From the NCBI RefSeq assembly GCF_021390935.1, contig NZ_JAJPUI010000006.1, positions 372,001-436,000 on the forward strand: a stretch of DNA of 64,000 nucleotides, in the 5' to 3' direction. The stretch is from Streptomyces sp. CC228A (GTDB lineage Bacteria; Actinomycetota; Actinomycetes; Streptomycetales; Streptomycetaceae). How positions within the stretch are numbered: position 1 is the first letter of the stretch; each line of letters begins with the position of its first letter. Positions 25,228 to 33,420 of the stretch are shown here, one piece after another. The notes beneath the pieces are model-generated. The model did not search any database. It was not told the DNA's origin and was given only the letters and a program-made list of their open reading frames with translations. The position numbers and the translations under genes are program-made.

Positions 25228-26949
25228 GTGGCGGAACGTAGCACGGCTGCCGTCGACGTGGCCGACAACAGCGGTGACGACCCGCTGACCGCCAAGGCGG
25301 ACGGGACCACGGCCGACGGGGCGGCGGAAGCGCAGGACGCAAGGGGCACGTCTGCCCACACCACGGACGGCGAACAGGGAACCGACGAACAGCCTTCCTT
25401 CACCACACCGGAGCTCCACAGCGGCCACAAGCTGGCGCGGCGCTACCGCCTCGAGGAGTGCGTCACCCGTCTGGACGGGTTCAGCAGTTGGCGCGCCGTG
25501 GACGAGAAGCTGCGCCGGGCGGTCGGCGTCCACGTGCTGCCCGCGGACCACCCCCGCGCACGTTCCGTGCTGGCCGCGGCGCGCTCCGCCGCACTGCTCG
25601 GGGACCCCCGCTTTGTCCAGGTCCTGGACGCGGTCGAGGAGAACGACCTCGTCTACGTCGTACACGAATGGCTGCCGGACGCCACCGAACTGACCACGCT
25701 GCTGGCCGCCGGGCCCCTTGAGCCGTACGACGCCTACCAGCTGGTCAGCCAGGTGTCCCAGGCCATGGCGGCCGCTCACCGCGAGGGCCTGGCCCATCTG
25801 CGGCTCACACCGAGTGCCGTGCTGCGCACGTCCACGGGGCAGTACCGCATCCGCGGCCTGGCGGTGAACGCCGCCCTGCGCGGAATCCGCGAGGACCGGC
25901 CCCAGCTCACCGACACCGAGGCCATCGGTGCCTTGCTGTACGCGGCCCTGACGCAGCGCTGGCCGTACGAGAACGACGCGCACGGCCTCTCCGGCCTGCC
26001 CAAGGGCGTGGGGCTGATCGCCCCGGACCAGGTGCGCGCGGGAGTGCACCGCGGGCTGTCGGAGCTCGCCATGCGCGCCCTGGCCAACGACGGCGCCACC
26101 GCGTCCCGCCAGGAACCCGCCTGCACGACGCCGGACGAACTGGCCAAGGCCGTCGCTGCGATGCCGCGCATCCGCCCGCCGGAGCCGGTGTTCTCCACGC
26201 CCCCACCCGAGTTCCAGCGCACGACGTACCAGCAGGGCAGCTACGGCCGGCCGACGCCGCACTCCGGCGCCGGGGTCACCCAGCCCGTCATCGTTCCGCC
26301 ACCGCCCCTCCAGAGCCGCACGGGCCGTGCCCTGAAGTGGACGGTGTCCGCGCTGCTCATCGCCGCCCTGGGCCTCGGAAGCTGGCAGATCGCCGACCGC
26401 CTGCTCGAACAGGACCAGCAGACCAGCGACCCCGGCATCACCCAGCCGACACCGGGCGAGACCGGCGACGAGAAGGCGGAGAAGCCGGCCAAGCCGCTGG
26501 ACATCGCCGGCGCGCAGGAGTTCATGCCCGGCGGCTCCGGTATCAAGACGAACCTCGTCCCGCTGGCCGTCGACGGCCAGGAAGGCACGGCTTGGATCAC
26601 GCCCAAGTACGAGGGCTACGCGAATTTCGGCAACCTGCCCTACCGGAAGCAGGGCAGCGGCATCATCGTGGACCTCGGCGGTGTCCGCGATGTGTCCGGT
26701 GTCGTGGTGCACATGTACCGAGGGGGGCAGAAGGCCCAGGTCCTCGCCGCAGCGGAAGGCGCCTCGGGCGCGAGCGCGCTTGCGGACTTCTCGCAGCGCC
26801 TCACCGAACTGAAGACGGTGGGCAGCATGCTGGAAGTGCCCCTGGACAAGCCCGTGCGCACACAGTTCCTGCTGGTGCACATCACCGAGCTGCCACCGGA
26901 GGGTTCCGGCTTCCGCGGCGGGATCTCGGAGATCAGGGTTCTCGGCTGA
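25228..26949 (+). CDS. Membrane pseudokinase with extracellular sugar-binding-like domain
   Basis: A 573-aa protein. After about 55 acidic residues, a kinase-like fold begins at YRLEECVTRLDGFSSWRAV. Key catalytic residues are missing: the VAIK lysine position reads AVGVHVL, the HRDLKPxN loop reads HLRLTPSAV, and DFG reads IRGLAV. It is thus a pseudokinase. A single helix (about 369-388, TVSALLIAALGLGSWQI) leads to an external discoidin-like β-sandwich (LAVDGQEGTAWITPKYEG, IIVDLGGVRDVSGVVVHMY). The same modules form the C-terminus of mycobacterial MviN, where the phosphorylated pseudokinase recruits FhaA. I chose GTG 25228 over ATG 25204 because GGGGAGG lies 11 bp before it. Confidence 0.85.
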   Translation: MAERSTAAVDVADNSGDDPLTAKADGTTADGAAEAQDARGTSAHTTDGEQGTDEQPSFTTPELHSGHKLARRYRLEECVTRLDGFSSWRAVDEKLRRAVGVHVLPADHPRARSVLAAARSAALLGDPRFVQVLDAVEENDLVYVVHEWLPDATELTTLLAAGPLEPYDAYQLVSQVSQAMAAAHREGLAHLRLTPSAVLRTSTGQYRIRGLAVNAALRGIREDRPQLTDTEAIGALLYAALTQRWPYENDAHGLSGLPKGVGLIAPDQVRAGVHRGLSELAMRALANDGATASRQEPACTTPDELAKAVAAMPRIRPPEPVFSTPPPEFQRTTYQQGSYGRPTPHSGAGVTQPVIVPPPPLQSRTGRALKWTVSALLIAALGLGSWQIADRLLEQDQQTSDPGITQPTPGETGDEKAEKPAKPLDIAGAQEFMPGGSGIKTNLVPLAVDGQEGTAWITPKYEGYANFGNLPYRKQGSGIIVDLGGVRDVSGVVVHMYRGGQKAQVLAAAEGASGASALADFSQRLTELKTVGSMLEVPLDKPVRTQFLLVHITELPPEGSGFRGGISEIRVLG

Positions 26950-27014
26950 CCCGTCCCGGTGTCTGTCGTGCGGCCCGGTGAGCACGTACTGTCGCGCCAG
27001 GGAGGGTTGCGGGC

Positions 27015-27719
27015 ATGGAAGAACCCACGCTGGACGTCGACAGCGACCACGAGCTCCTTGCTCGGCACGTCGCCGGTGACGGCGATGCCTTCGCCGAGTT
27101 GGTGCGGCGGCATCGGGACCGGTTGTGGGCCGTCGCCCTCCGGACCCTGGGGGACCGCGAGGAGGCGGCGGACGCCGTCCAGGACGCCTTGGTGTCGGCC
27201 TTCCGTGCTGCCCACACCTTTCGGGGGCAGTCGGCCGTCACGACGTGGCTGCACCGCATCACGGTGAACGCCTGTCTCGACCGCGCCCGCAGGACCGCTT
27301 CCCGCAGGACCGCCCCTGTGGATGACATGGAGCGCCTGGAGCAGCTCCTGGAGCCCCACGAGTCGGCCGCGGCCCCAGCCGAGCGCCAAGACGTCCACCG
27401 CGAGCTTCTCGCCGCCCTGGCGAAGCTTCCCCCCGACCAGCGGGCAGCTCTGGTCCTCGTCGACATGCAGGGCTACGCCGTGGCCGAGGCGGCGCGCATG
27501 CTCGATGTACCCGTCGGAACGATCAAAAGCAGATGCGCCCGGGGACGTGCCCGTCTTGTCCCCATGCTCACTCATCTGCGCGGTGACACCGGGGGTAACG
27601 GTGACGCCGAAGGGGGAAGGAACCGGACGCCGGGGACATCCGTCCCACCGGCATCGGGACCGAGGGATCCAGGACCACATGGTCCTGCTGCTGTGAAGGG
27701 CGGAGGTGGACGCGCGTGA
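27015..27719 (+). CDS. sigM: ECF sigma factor SigM
   Basis: A 234-aa ECF sigma factor. Region 2 is HVAGDGDAFAELVRRHRDRL through DREEAADAVQDALVSAFRAA, with the -10 recognition helix SAVTTWLHRITVNACLD. Region 4 is LPPDQRAALVLVDMQGYAVA and ARMLDVPVGTIKSRCARGRA. A disordered Gly/Pro tail of about 50 residues follows, overlapping the next gene. Position between the pseudokinase and trxB, and the paired anti-sigma gene, match sigM of Streptomyces. The stop TGA overlaps the GTG of the anti-sigma gene (GTGA), indicating translational coupling. Confidence 0.92.
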   Translation: MEEPTLDVDSDHELLARHVAGDGDAFAELVRRHRDRLWAVALRTLGDREEAADAVQDALVSAFRAAHTFRGQSAVTTWLHRITVNACLDRARRTASRRTAPVDDMERLEQLLEPHESAAAPAERQDVHRELLAALAKLPPDQRAALVLVDMQGYAVAEAARMLDVPVGTIKSRCARGRARLVPMLTHLRGDTGGNGDAEGGRNRTPGTSVPPASGPRDPGPHGPAAVKGGGGRA

Positions 27720-28645
27720 CTTCCGCGGCCGACACAACCCAGCACCCGGACGTCTCGGAGATCTCCGATCTGACCGAGGGGCTTCTCCCGCCGTCCAGGA
27801 CGGCTGACGTACGCCGCCACCTCGACAGCTGCGAGATCTGCACCGATGTGCAGGCTTCGCTGGAAGAGATCCGCAGTCTGCTGGGCACCCTCCCCGGTCC
27901 GCCGCGCATGCCCGCCGACATCGCGGAGCGTATCGACGCAGCCCTGGCCGCCGAGGCGCTGCTCGACGCCACCGCACCCCGAGCCGCCGCCGACGTTTCA
28001 CGTGAAACAGCGACGCCGACACCGAGTGGCTCCGGAGACCGGCGGTCGGCCCGCACCGAGCCACCGACAGGCAGGCCGCCCGGTCGGCGCAGCGTCGCCA
28101 CAGGGCCAGGACGCGGCTTGTCGCCCTCGCGGCGGCGCCGACGCGTCGCCCTCGGCGCCGTCTGCGGCATCGCGATCGCCGGTTTGGGCATGGTCCTCTT
28201 CCGGGGCCTCACGGGAACGGCGGACACCACCGCCGGCGCTCAGGCCGACACCGCCGCAGTCCACCACGCCGACCCTCGGTTCTCGGGGGCGACGCTGCCC
28301 GACAAGGTACGCGCGCTCCTCACCCCCACGGAGACGACCCCGTACAGCGCTCTGCCCCGGCTCCAGCCCGGAGCGCAGACCGAGGACAGCCAAGGTCCCC
28401 ACCGGGCTCTGCAGAGCCCGGGTGCGCTGCCCTCGTGTGTAGCGGACGGGGTCGGGCGTAACGAGCAGCCCCTGGCGTCCGAAGCCGGCGAGTACGAGGG
28501 CCGGCCCGCCTATCTGGTCGTCCTGCCGCGGTCAGGGGATCCCGGGCAGGTGGACGTCTACATCATGGACGCCTCCTGTACGACAGCGGATAGTGCAGCG
28601 AATCCAGCGAACGCGCTGCTCAAGCAGGCTGTCCCCCGTAAGTGA
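27716..28645 (+). CDS. Anti-sigma factor (zinc-finger type) for SigM
   Basis: A 309-aa membrane-bound regulator. The N-terminal anti-sigma domain has the H-x3-C-x2-C motif HLDSCEIC (35-42) of ZAS-type factors. A Pro/Arg-rich linker leads to one membrane helix (about 140-160, LGAVCGIAIAGLGMVLF), with an extracellular C-terminal domain of about 145 residues (ALPSCVADGV...DVYIMDASC) containing two cysteines. It starts at the GTG that overlaps the sigM stop, so both are made in step and SigM can be held at the membrane. A perfect parS site is embedded in the coding sequence and encodes the residues VSRET. Confidence 0.88.
   Translation: MTSAADTTQHPDVSEISDLTEGLLPPSRTADVRRHLDSCEICTDVQASLEEIRSLLGTLPGPPRMPADIAERIDAALAAEALLDATAPRAAADVSRETATPTPSGSGDRRSARTEPPTGRPPGRRSVATGPGRGLSPSRRRRRVALGAVCGIAIAGLGMVLFRGLTGTADTTAGAQADTAAVHHADPRFSGATLPDKVRALLTPTETTPYSALPRLQPGAQTEDSQGPHRALQSPGALPSCVADGVGRNEQPLASEAGEYEGRPAYLVVLPRSGDPGQVDVYIMDASCTTADSAANPANALLKQAVPRK
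27995..28008. promoter_or_regulatory. parS: parS centromere site inside the anti-sigma gene
   Basis: A perfect GTTTCACGTGAAAC read in frame as part of DVSRET, in the disordered linker of the anti-sigma factor. Confidence 0.95.
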
Positions 28646-28677
28646 CCGACGGGTCGCTATGGAGGGCCGGACAGCTC

Positions 28678-28704
28678 GGGAATGCCAGCGCCTTAGGATC
28701 CGTT
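28678..28704 (+). promoter_or_regulatory. SigR-type promoter of trxBA
   Basis: GGGAAT at 28678-28683 and GTT at 28702-28704 are separated by exactly 18 bp. This is the consensus of the disulfide-stress sigma factor SigR, whose best-known target in Streptomyces is trxBA. The GTG of trxB lies 72 bp downstream. Confidence 0.85.
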
Positions 28705-28776
28705 GGGTGGAGTGACGGTGCACGACCTGGCCCCCCAAGCAGCAGTTGGCAGTCTGCAGAGACGAGGAAGAATCCC

Positions 28777-29751
28777 GTGAGCGACGTCCGCAACGTGATC
28801 ATCATTGGCTCCGGGCCCGCCGGTTACACGGCAGCGCTCTACACGGCGCGCGCGTCGCTGAAGCCGCTGGTCTTCGAAGGAGCCGTCACCGCTGGTGGCG
28901 CCCTCATGAACACGACCGACGTGGAGAACTTCCCCGGGTTCCGTGACGGCATCATGGGCCCCGACCTCATGGACAACATGCGCGCCCAGGCGGAGCGCTT
29001 CGGCGCCGAGCTGATCCCGGATGACATCGTCTCGGTCGACCTCACCGGGGACATCAAGACCGTGACCGACACCGCCGGCACGGTGCACCAGGCGCGCGCC
29101 GTGATCGTGGCCACCGGTTCCCAGCACCGCAAGCTGGGCCTGCCGAGGGAGGACGCGCTCTCCGGCCGCGGCGTCTCGTGGTGCGCCACCTGCGACGGCT
29201 TCTTCTTCAAGGACCAGGACATCGCCGTGATCGGCGGTGGTGACACGGCCATGGAGGAGGCCACGTTCCTCTCCCGCTTCGCCAAGTCGGTCACCATCGT
29301 GCACCGCCGTGACACCCTCCGCGCCTCCAAGGCGATGCAGGAGCGCGCCTTCGCCGACCCGAAGATCCGCTTCGCCTGGAACAGCCAGGTCGCGGAGATC
29401 CACGGTGACCAGAAGCTCACGGGCCTGACCCTCCGCGACACGCAGACCGGCGAGACCTCCGAACTTCCGGTGACGGGTCTCTTCATCGCCGTCGGGCACG
29501 ACCCCCGCACCGAGCTCTTCAAGGGCCAGCTTGAGCTGGACGACGAGGGGTACCTGAAGGTGGACGCGCCGTCCACGCGTACCAACGTCACGGGCGTGTT
29601 CGCGGCGGGCGACGTTGTCGACCACACCTACCGCCAGGCGATCACGGCCGCAGGCACCGGCTGCTCCGCGGCGCTCGACGCCGAGCGTTTCCTCGCCGCC
29701 CTCTCCCACGCGGAGACGCTGGCCGAGCCCGAGAAGACCCCCGCGGTCTGA
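28777..29751 (+). CDS. trxB: Thioredoxin reductase
   Basis: A 324-aa low-molecular-weight FAD/NADPH enzyme that reduces thioredoxin. FAD-binding motif IIGSGPAGYTAALYTA lies near the N-terminus. The redox-active CATC is at 136-139 (VSWCATCDGFF), followed by the NADPH motif VIGGGDTAMEEA and the C-terminal FAD motif GVFAAGDVVDHTYRQAITAA. I chose the GTG at 28777 (VSDVRNVIIIG) with GAGGAAG upstream; the longer open frame would overlap the promoter. trxA follows 53 bp later. The SigR promoter upstream indicates induction by disulfide stress. Confidence 0.96.
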   Translation: MSDVRNVIIIGSGPAGYTAALYTARASLKPLVFEGAVTAGGALMNTTDVENFPGFRDGIMGPDLMDNMRAQAERFGAELIPDDIVSVDLTGDIKTVTDTAGTVHQARAVIVATGSQHRKLGLPREDALSGRGVSWCATCDGFFFKDQDIAVIGGGDTAMEEATFLSRFAKSVTIVHRRDTLRASKAMQERAFADPKIRFAWNSQVAEIHGDQKLTGLTLRDTQTGETSELPVTGLFIAVGHDPRTELFKGQLELDDEGYLKVDAPSTRTNVTGVFAAGDVVDHTYRQAITAAGTGCSAALDAERFLAALSHAETLAEPEKTPAV

Positions 29752-29804
29752 TCGGGAACCTCGAATCCCCACCCCCAACACCCCGCACTGAGAAGGAGGC
29801 CGCC

Positions 29805-30149
29805 GTGGCCGGCGACCTGAAGGAAGTGACCGACGCCTCGTTCGAGGAGGACGTCCTCAAGAGCGACAAGCCCGTGCTGGTGGACTTCTGGGCCGCCTGG
29901 TGCGGACCGTGCCGGCAGATCGCTCCGTCGTTGAAGGCGATTGCCGCGGAGTACGGTGATCAGATCGAGATCGTCAAGCTCAACATCGACGAGAACCCTG
30001 CCACGGCCGCCAAGTACGGCGTGATGTCGATTCCCACCCTGAACGTCTACCAGGCGGGCGAGGTGGCCAAGACCATCGTCGGTGCCAAGCCCAAGGCCGC
30101 CATCCTGCGCGACCTGGCCGACTTCATCAGCGACGAGGCCGCGGTCTGA
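29805..30149 (+). CDS. trxA: Thioredoxin
   Basis: A 114-aa thioredoxin with the active site WCGPC (32-36) in LVDFWAAWCGPCRQIAP, the conserved cis-proline segment MSIPTLNVYQAG and a C-terminal helix. It starts at a GTG (VAGDLKEVTD) preceded by GAAGGAGG. It is the second gene of the trxBA operon. Two parS sites and a strong terminator follow. Confidence 0.97.
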   Translation: MAGDLKEVTDASFEEDVLKSDKPVLVDFWAAWCGPCRQIAPSLKAIAAEYGDQIEIVKLNIDENPATAAKYGVMSIPTLNVYQAGEVAKTIVGAKPKAAILRDLADFISDEAAV

Positions 30150-30155
30150 GGCCAT

Positions 30156-30169
30156 GTTTCACGTGAAAC
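30156..30169. promoter_or_regulatory. parS: parS centromere site
   Basis: A perfect GTTTCACGTGAAAC, 6 bp after the trxA stop codon. Confidence 0.95.
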
Positions 30170-30172
30170 ACC

Positions 30173-30186
30173 GTTTCACGTGAAAC
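30173..30186. promoter_or_regulatory. parS: parS centromere site, tandem
   Basis: A second perfect GTTTCACGTGAAAC only 3 bp after the previous one, the tightest parS pair in the window. Confidence 0.95.
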
Positions 30187-30191
30187 ACCGG

Positions 30192-30221
30192 AACGGCCCA
30201 TCCGAAAGGATGGGCCGTTTT
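30192..30221 (+). terminator. Terminator of trxBA
   Basis: A 12-bp stem AACGGCCCATCC / GGATGGGCCGTT with a GAAA tetraloop, followed by TT. It lies between converging trxA and the acetyltransferase gene and probably serves both. Confidence 0.9.
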
Positions 30222-30235
30222 CGCTGTCCGCCACC

Positions 30236-30853
30236 TCATAGGGGGCGCAGTGCCGGTTCCTTCTGTACCGCGCCAAGCAGTCGATCAAGAGCGAGCTCCA
30301 CGTCCTCTCTCCAGGACAACGTGCTGCGGAGCTCCAGCCTCAGGCGCGGATACGCCGGGTGGGGGCGAACCGTCTTGAAACCCACCGCGAGCAGATGCTC
30401 GGCAGGCAGCACGCAGGCAGGTTCCTTCCATCGTGCGTCACCGAACGCCTCGACGGCCTTGAACCCCCGTCGCAGCAGATCCTTCGCCACGGTCTGCACC
30501 AGCACGCGGCCCAGCCCCTGGCCCTGGTACCCGGGGGAGATCCAGGCCGTTATCAGCTGCACGGCATCGGGCGAGACCGGGCTGGTGGGGAAGGCGGAGG
30601 AGCGAGGCACGTAGGCGGGCGGCGCGTAGAGCACGTACCCCACCGGCACCTCGTCCACGTAGACGACGCGGCCGCACGATCCCCAGTCGAGGAGGACAGC
30701 GGAGATCCACGCCTCCTTCTCCAGTTCGGGAGTACCCGCCTTCAGCGCGGCTTCCCCGCTGACGGGGTCGAGCTCCCAGAAGACGCAGGTGCGGCACCGC
30801 TTGGGGAGGTCCTGAAGGTTGTCCAGTGTGAGCGGTACGAGCCGTCGCCCCAT
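30236..30853 (-). CDS. GNAT-family N-acetyltransferase
   Basis: A 205-aa GNAT protein. The acetyl-CoA pocket motif is ITAWISPGYQGQGLGRVLVQ, followed by AKDLLRRGFKAVEAFGDA. The N-terminal half has an unusual Cys-containing stretch LPKRCRTCVFWELDP, seen in homologues at this locus. The target is not known. AAGTGAGGAAC precedes the ATG. It is conserved between trxA and parB in Streptomyces. The upstream small gene overlaps its start on the same strand. Confidence 0.9.
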   Translation of the reverse strand: MGRRLVPLTLDNLQDLPKRCRTCVFWELDPVSGEAALKAGTPELEKEAWISAVLLDWGSCGRVVYVDEVPVGYVLYAPPAYVPRSSAFPTSPVSPDAVQLITAWISPGYQGQGLGRVLVQTVAKDLLRRGFKAVEAFGDARWKEPACVLPAEHLLAVGFKTVRPHPAYPRLRLELRSTLSWREDVELALDRLLGAVQKEPALRPL

Positions 30854-31002
30854 GGAGGCTGTTCCTCACTTCCTTCGCCCGTCGCCGCGCCACGGGCGGC
30901 TGCCAGCGCACTCCGCTCCCGCAGCAGGCCGCCGATGAACCCGCCCACCACACCGAGTCCCAGCCCCGCGGTCATCAGCTGACCGCGGCTCACCTCGCGC
31001 AT
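30742..31002 (-). CDS. Small membrane-anchored hypothetical protein
   Basis: An 86-aa frame from an ATG with GGAGGG 9 bp upstream. The start MREVSRGQLMTAGLGLGVVG followed by GFIGGLLRERSA is a glycine-rich hydrophobic helix, like a signal anchor. The C-terminal third (about 37 codons) overlaps the acetyltransferase gene in another frame, so the true end may be different or the gene may be shorter. The clear ribosome binding site supports translation. No function is known. Confidence 0.5.
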   Translation of the reverse strand: MREVSRGQLMTAGLGLGVVGGFIGGLLRERSALAAARGAATGEGSEEQPPWGDGSYRSHWTTFRTSPSGAAPASSGSSTPSAGKPR

Positions 31003-31094
31003 GGTTTGGCTCCCTCCACGTTGGACCGTGCGGATGCGCATACCCGAACGCATCGTACCGATCGGGTGATGAGTCGCATACAGGAAAAGGCCAA

Positions 31095-31138
31095 AGGGCG
31101 GACCTCGCCCTGATGAACACGGGGGTGAGGTCCGCCCT
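31095..31138 (-). terminator. Terminator of parAB
   Basis: A 12-bp perfect stem (AGGGCGGACCTC at 31095-31106 with GAGGTCCGCCCT at 31127-31138) lies 40 bp after the parB stop. On the minus strand it is followed by a T-rich TTGGCCTTTTCC. Confidence 0.8.
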
Positions 31139-31177
31139 GACTTCGGCGGGAAGGGGATGGCTGGCGGAAGCCGGTCG

Positions 31178-32281
31178 TCAGCCCTCGCCGTCTGTCTCCT
31201 GCTCGGCGAGGCCCTTCTGCAGGACCCGTCCTTCACCCGGGGCCAGCGTCCCAAGGATCCGGTCGAGGTCCTCCATGGAAGCGAACTCGACGACGATCTT
31301 GCCCTTCTTCTGACCGAGGTCGACCTTCACCCTCGTCTCGAAGCGGTCGGAGAGCCGGGTGGCGAGCTCGCTGAGAGCGGGGGACACCCGGCCACCGGCG
31401 CGCGGCCCCCGTGCCTTGGGCCGCTTGTGAGGCTCGGACGCCATCAGCGTGACGATCTCCTCGACCGACCGCACCGAGAGCCCCTCGGCAACGATGCGGG
31501 ATGCCAGGTGCTCCTGCTGGTCCGCGTCCTCCACGGACAGCAGTGCCCGTGCGTGCCCGGCTGAGAGCACACCGGCGGCGACCCTCTTCTGCACCGGAGG
31601 AGACAGCCGCAGCAGGCGGAGCGTGTTGGTGACCTGCGGACGGGACCGGCCGATCCGGTCCGCCAGCTGGTCGTGCGTGCAGTTGAAGTCCTTCAGCAGC
31701 TGGTCGTAGGCGGCTGCTTCCTCCAGCGGGTTCAGCTGCGCCCGGTGCAGGTTCTCCAACAGGGCGTCGAGCAGAAGCTTGTCGTCCTCGGTGGCACGCA
31801 CGATGGCGGGAATGCGGTCCAGGCCCGCCTCCCGGCATGCCCGCCAACGGCGCTCACCCATGATCAGCTCATAGCGGCCGGGCGACACCTGCCGTACGAC
31901 GACCGGCTGGAGCAGACCGACCTCCTTGATGGAGGTCACCAGCTCGGCCAGTGCGTCGTCGTCGAAGACCACACGCGGTTGGCACGGATTGGGAGTGATC
32001 GCCGCGAGTGGCAGCTCGGCGAAGTGCGCCCCTGCCGGAGCCTCGGGCAGTGAAGGCGCCTCCGCTTGCTCCGGCAGCGACACGCTGTCGTCTACCGACG
32101 ACACGGACCCCGGAGGCAGAGTGGTCACCTTGGCAGCGGCGACACCGCGGTCACCAGACAGCGGCGGGATGGCCCCGGGCGATGTCGAGCCGGGGCCGAC
32201 CGCGGTGGCCCTCCTCTCCTGGGGAGCAGGGGGGATCAGCGCACCCAGCCCGCGTCCCAGGCCCCTCCGTCGCTCGCTCAT
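31178..32281 (-). CDS. parB: Chromosome-partitioning protein ParB
   Basis: A 367-aa ParB that binds the parS sites around it and spreads to organise the oriC region. The start is MSERRRGLGRGLGALIP. The N-terminal CTPase domain carries LPLAAITPNPCQPRVVFDD, GERRWRACREAGL and ATEDDKLLLDALLENLHRAQ. A helix-turn-helix with GRSRPQVTNTLRLLRL binds parS, and the C-terminal dimerisation domain is preceded by a flexible linker. Its ATG overlaps the parA stop (ATGA), so the two are translationally coupled. Confidence 0.97.
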   Translation of the reverse strand: MSERRRGLGRGLGALIPPAPQERRATAVGPGSTSPGAIPPLSGDRGVAAAKVTTLPPGSVSSVDDSVSLPEQAEAPSLPEAPAGAHFAELPLAAITPNPCQPRVVFDDDALAELVTSIKEVGLLQPVVVRQVSPGRYELIMGERRWRACREAGLDRIPAIVRATEDDKLLLDALLENLHRAQLNPLEEAAAYDQLLKDFNCTHDQLADRIGRSRPQVTNTLRLLRLSPPVQKRVAAGVLSAGHARALLSVEDADQQEHLASRIVAEGLSVRSVEEIVTLMASEPHKRPKARGPRAGGRVSPALSELATRLSDRFETRVKVDLGQKKGKIVVEFASMEDLDRILGTLAPGEGRVLQKGLAEQETDGEG

Positions 32282-33366
32282 TGGATCCCCTCCGACATGC
32301 TGTGCTGACTGTGCTGGTGGTGCTGGCCGCCCAGGTGGGCGTGGTGGTGGATGTCGTAGCTCACCCCGACGCCCCGCAGGGCGATCTCACGGGCCGCTTC
32401 CAGGTAGGACAGCGCACCACTCGACCCCGGGTCGTAGGTCAGGACCGTCTGCCCGTAGCTCGGCGCCTCAGAGATGCGGACCGATCTCGGGATGCTGGTG
32501 CGCAGCACCTCCTCCCCGAAGTGGTTGCGCACCTCCTCTGCGACCTGTGAGGCCAGCCGCGTGCGGCCGTCGTACATCGTGAGCAGGATCGTCGAGACGT
32601 GCAGCGCGGGGTTGAGGTGGCCCCGCACCAGGTCGACGTTGCGCAGCAGCTGACCGAGACCTTCCAGTGCGTAGTACTCGCACTGGATGGGGATGAGTAC
32701 CTCGGCACCGGCGACCATGGCGTTGACCGTCAGCAGACCGAGTGACGGCGGGCAGTCGATGAAGATGTAGTCCAACGGCTGCTCATACGCGTGGATCGCC
32801 CGCTGGAGTCGACTCTCCCGCGCCACCAGCGACACCAGCTCGATCTCCGCACCGGCGAGATCGATGGTGGCTGGGGCGCAGAAGAGACCTTCGACGTCCT
32901 GGACCGGCTGCACCACGTCGGACAACGGTTTGCTGTCCACCAGAACGTCATAGATGGAGGGGACCTCGGCATGGTGGTCGATGCCGAGAGCCGTCGAAGC
33001 ATTGCCCTGCGGATCGAGGTCGATCACCAGCACCCGTGCACCGTGCAGTGCCAGGGAGGCAGCCAGGTTGACGGTCGTGGTGGTCTTCCCGACGCCACCC
33101 TTCTGGTTGGCGACGATCATGATGCGGGTCTGCTCGGGGCGGGGCAGGCCCTCGCCGGCCCGACCCAGAGCTGCCACTGCGAGCTGGGCGGCCCGGCCGA
33201 TAGGGGTCTCATCCACCAAGGGCTGTGTTTCACGTGAAACATTGCCCCCGGGCGATTCACTGCGGGGACCAGGGACCGGTTCGGTCATCGGTCCCGCGAT
33301 GTTGGCGTCGGACCGCAAGGATTCACTCTCCTCGGCTTCAGGCTCACGATGGAGAGAGCCTGCCAT
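32278..33366 (-). CDS. parA: Chromosome-partitioning ATPase ParA
   Basis: A 362-aa Walker-type ATPase. The deviant Walker A is VANQKGGVGKTTTTVNLAAS, with DLDPQGNASTALG and FIDCPPSLGLLTVNAM. An N-terminal extension of about 90 residues precedes the ATPase domain, as in Streptomyces ParA, which works with ParB and is recruited to hyphal tips. The start is uncertain: the frame is open up to a GTG at 33531 that overlaps parS, with ATGs at 33444 and 33366. I chose 33366 (MAGSLHREPEAEESES) from memory of homologues; none has a strong ribosome binding site. One parS copy lies inside the coding region. Confidence 0.93.
   Translation of the reverse strand: MAGSLHREPEAEESESLRSDANIAGPMTEPVPGPRSESPGGNVSRETQPLVDETPIGRAAQLAVAALGRAGEGLPRPEQTRIMIVANQKGGVGKTTTTVNLAASLALHGARVLVIDLDPQGNASTALGIDHHAEVPSIYDVLVDSKPLSDVVQPVQDVEGLFCAPATIDLAGAEIELVSLVARESRLQRAIHAYEQPLDYIFIDCPPSLGLLTVNAMVAGAEVLIPIQCEYYALEGLGQLLRNVDLVRGHLNPALHVSTILLTMYDGRTRLASQVAEEVRNHFGEEVLRTSIPRSVRISEAPSYGQTVLTYDPGSSGALSYLEAAREIALRGVGVSYDIHHHAHLGGQHHQHSQHSMSEGIQ
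33227..33240. promoter_or_regulatory. parS: parS centromere site inside parA
   Basis: A perfect GTTTCACGTGAAAC read in frame as NVSRET in the N-terminal extension of ParA. Confidence 0.95.
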
Positions 33367-33420
33367 GCTTTCGGGCTCGTGAACCAGCGAGGCCCCTGCT
33401 TCTGTGGAGGAATCCACTTC

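Noticed and set aside
22469..25342. A 957-codon minus-strand open frame over murJ
   Set aside because: It is the antisense shadow of murJ and the DUF6049 gene, with repetitive His/Arg/Asp/Gly composition and no domain signature.
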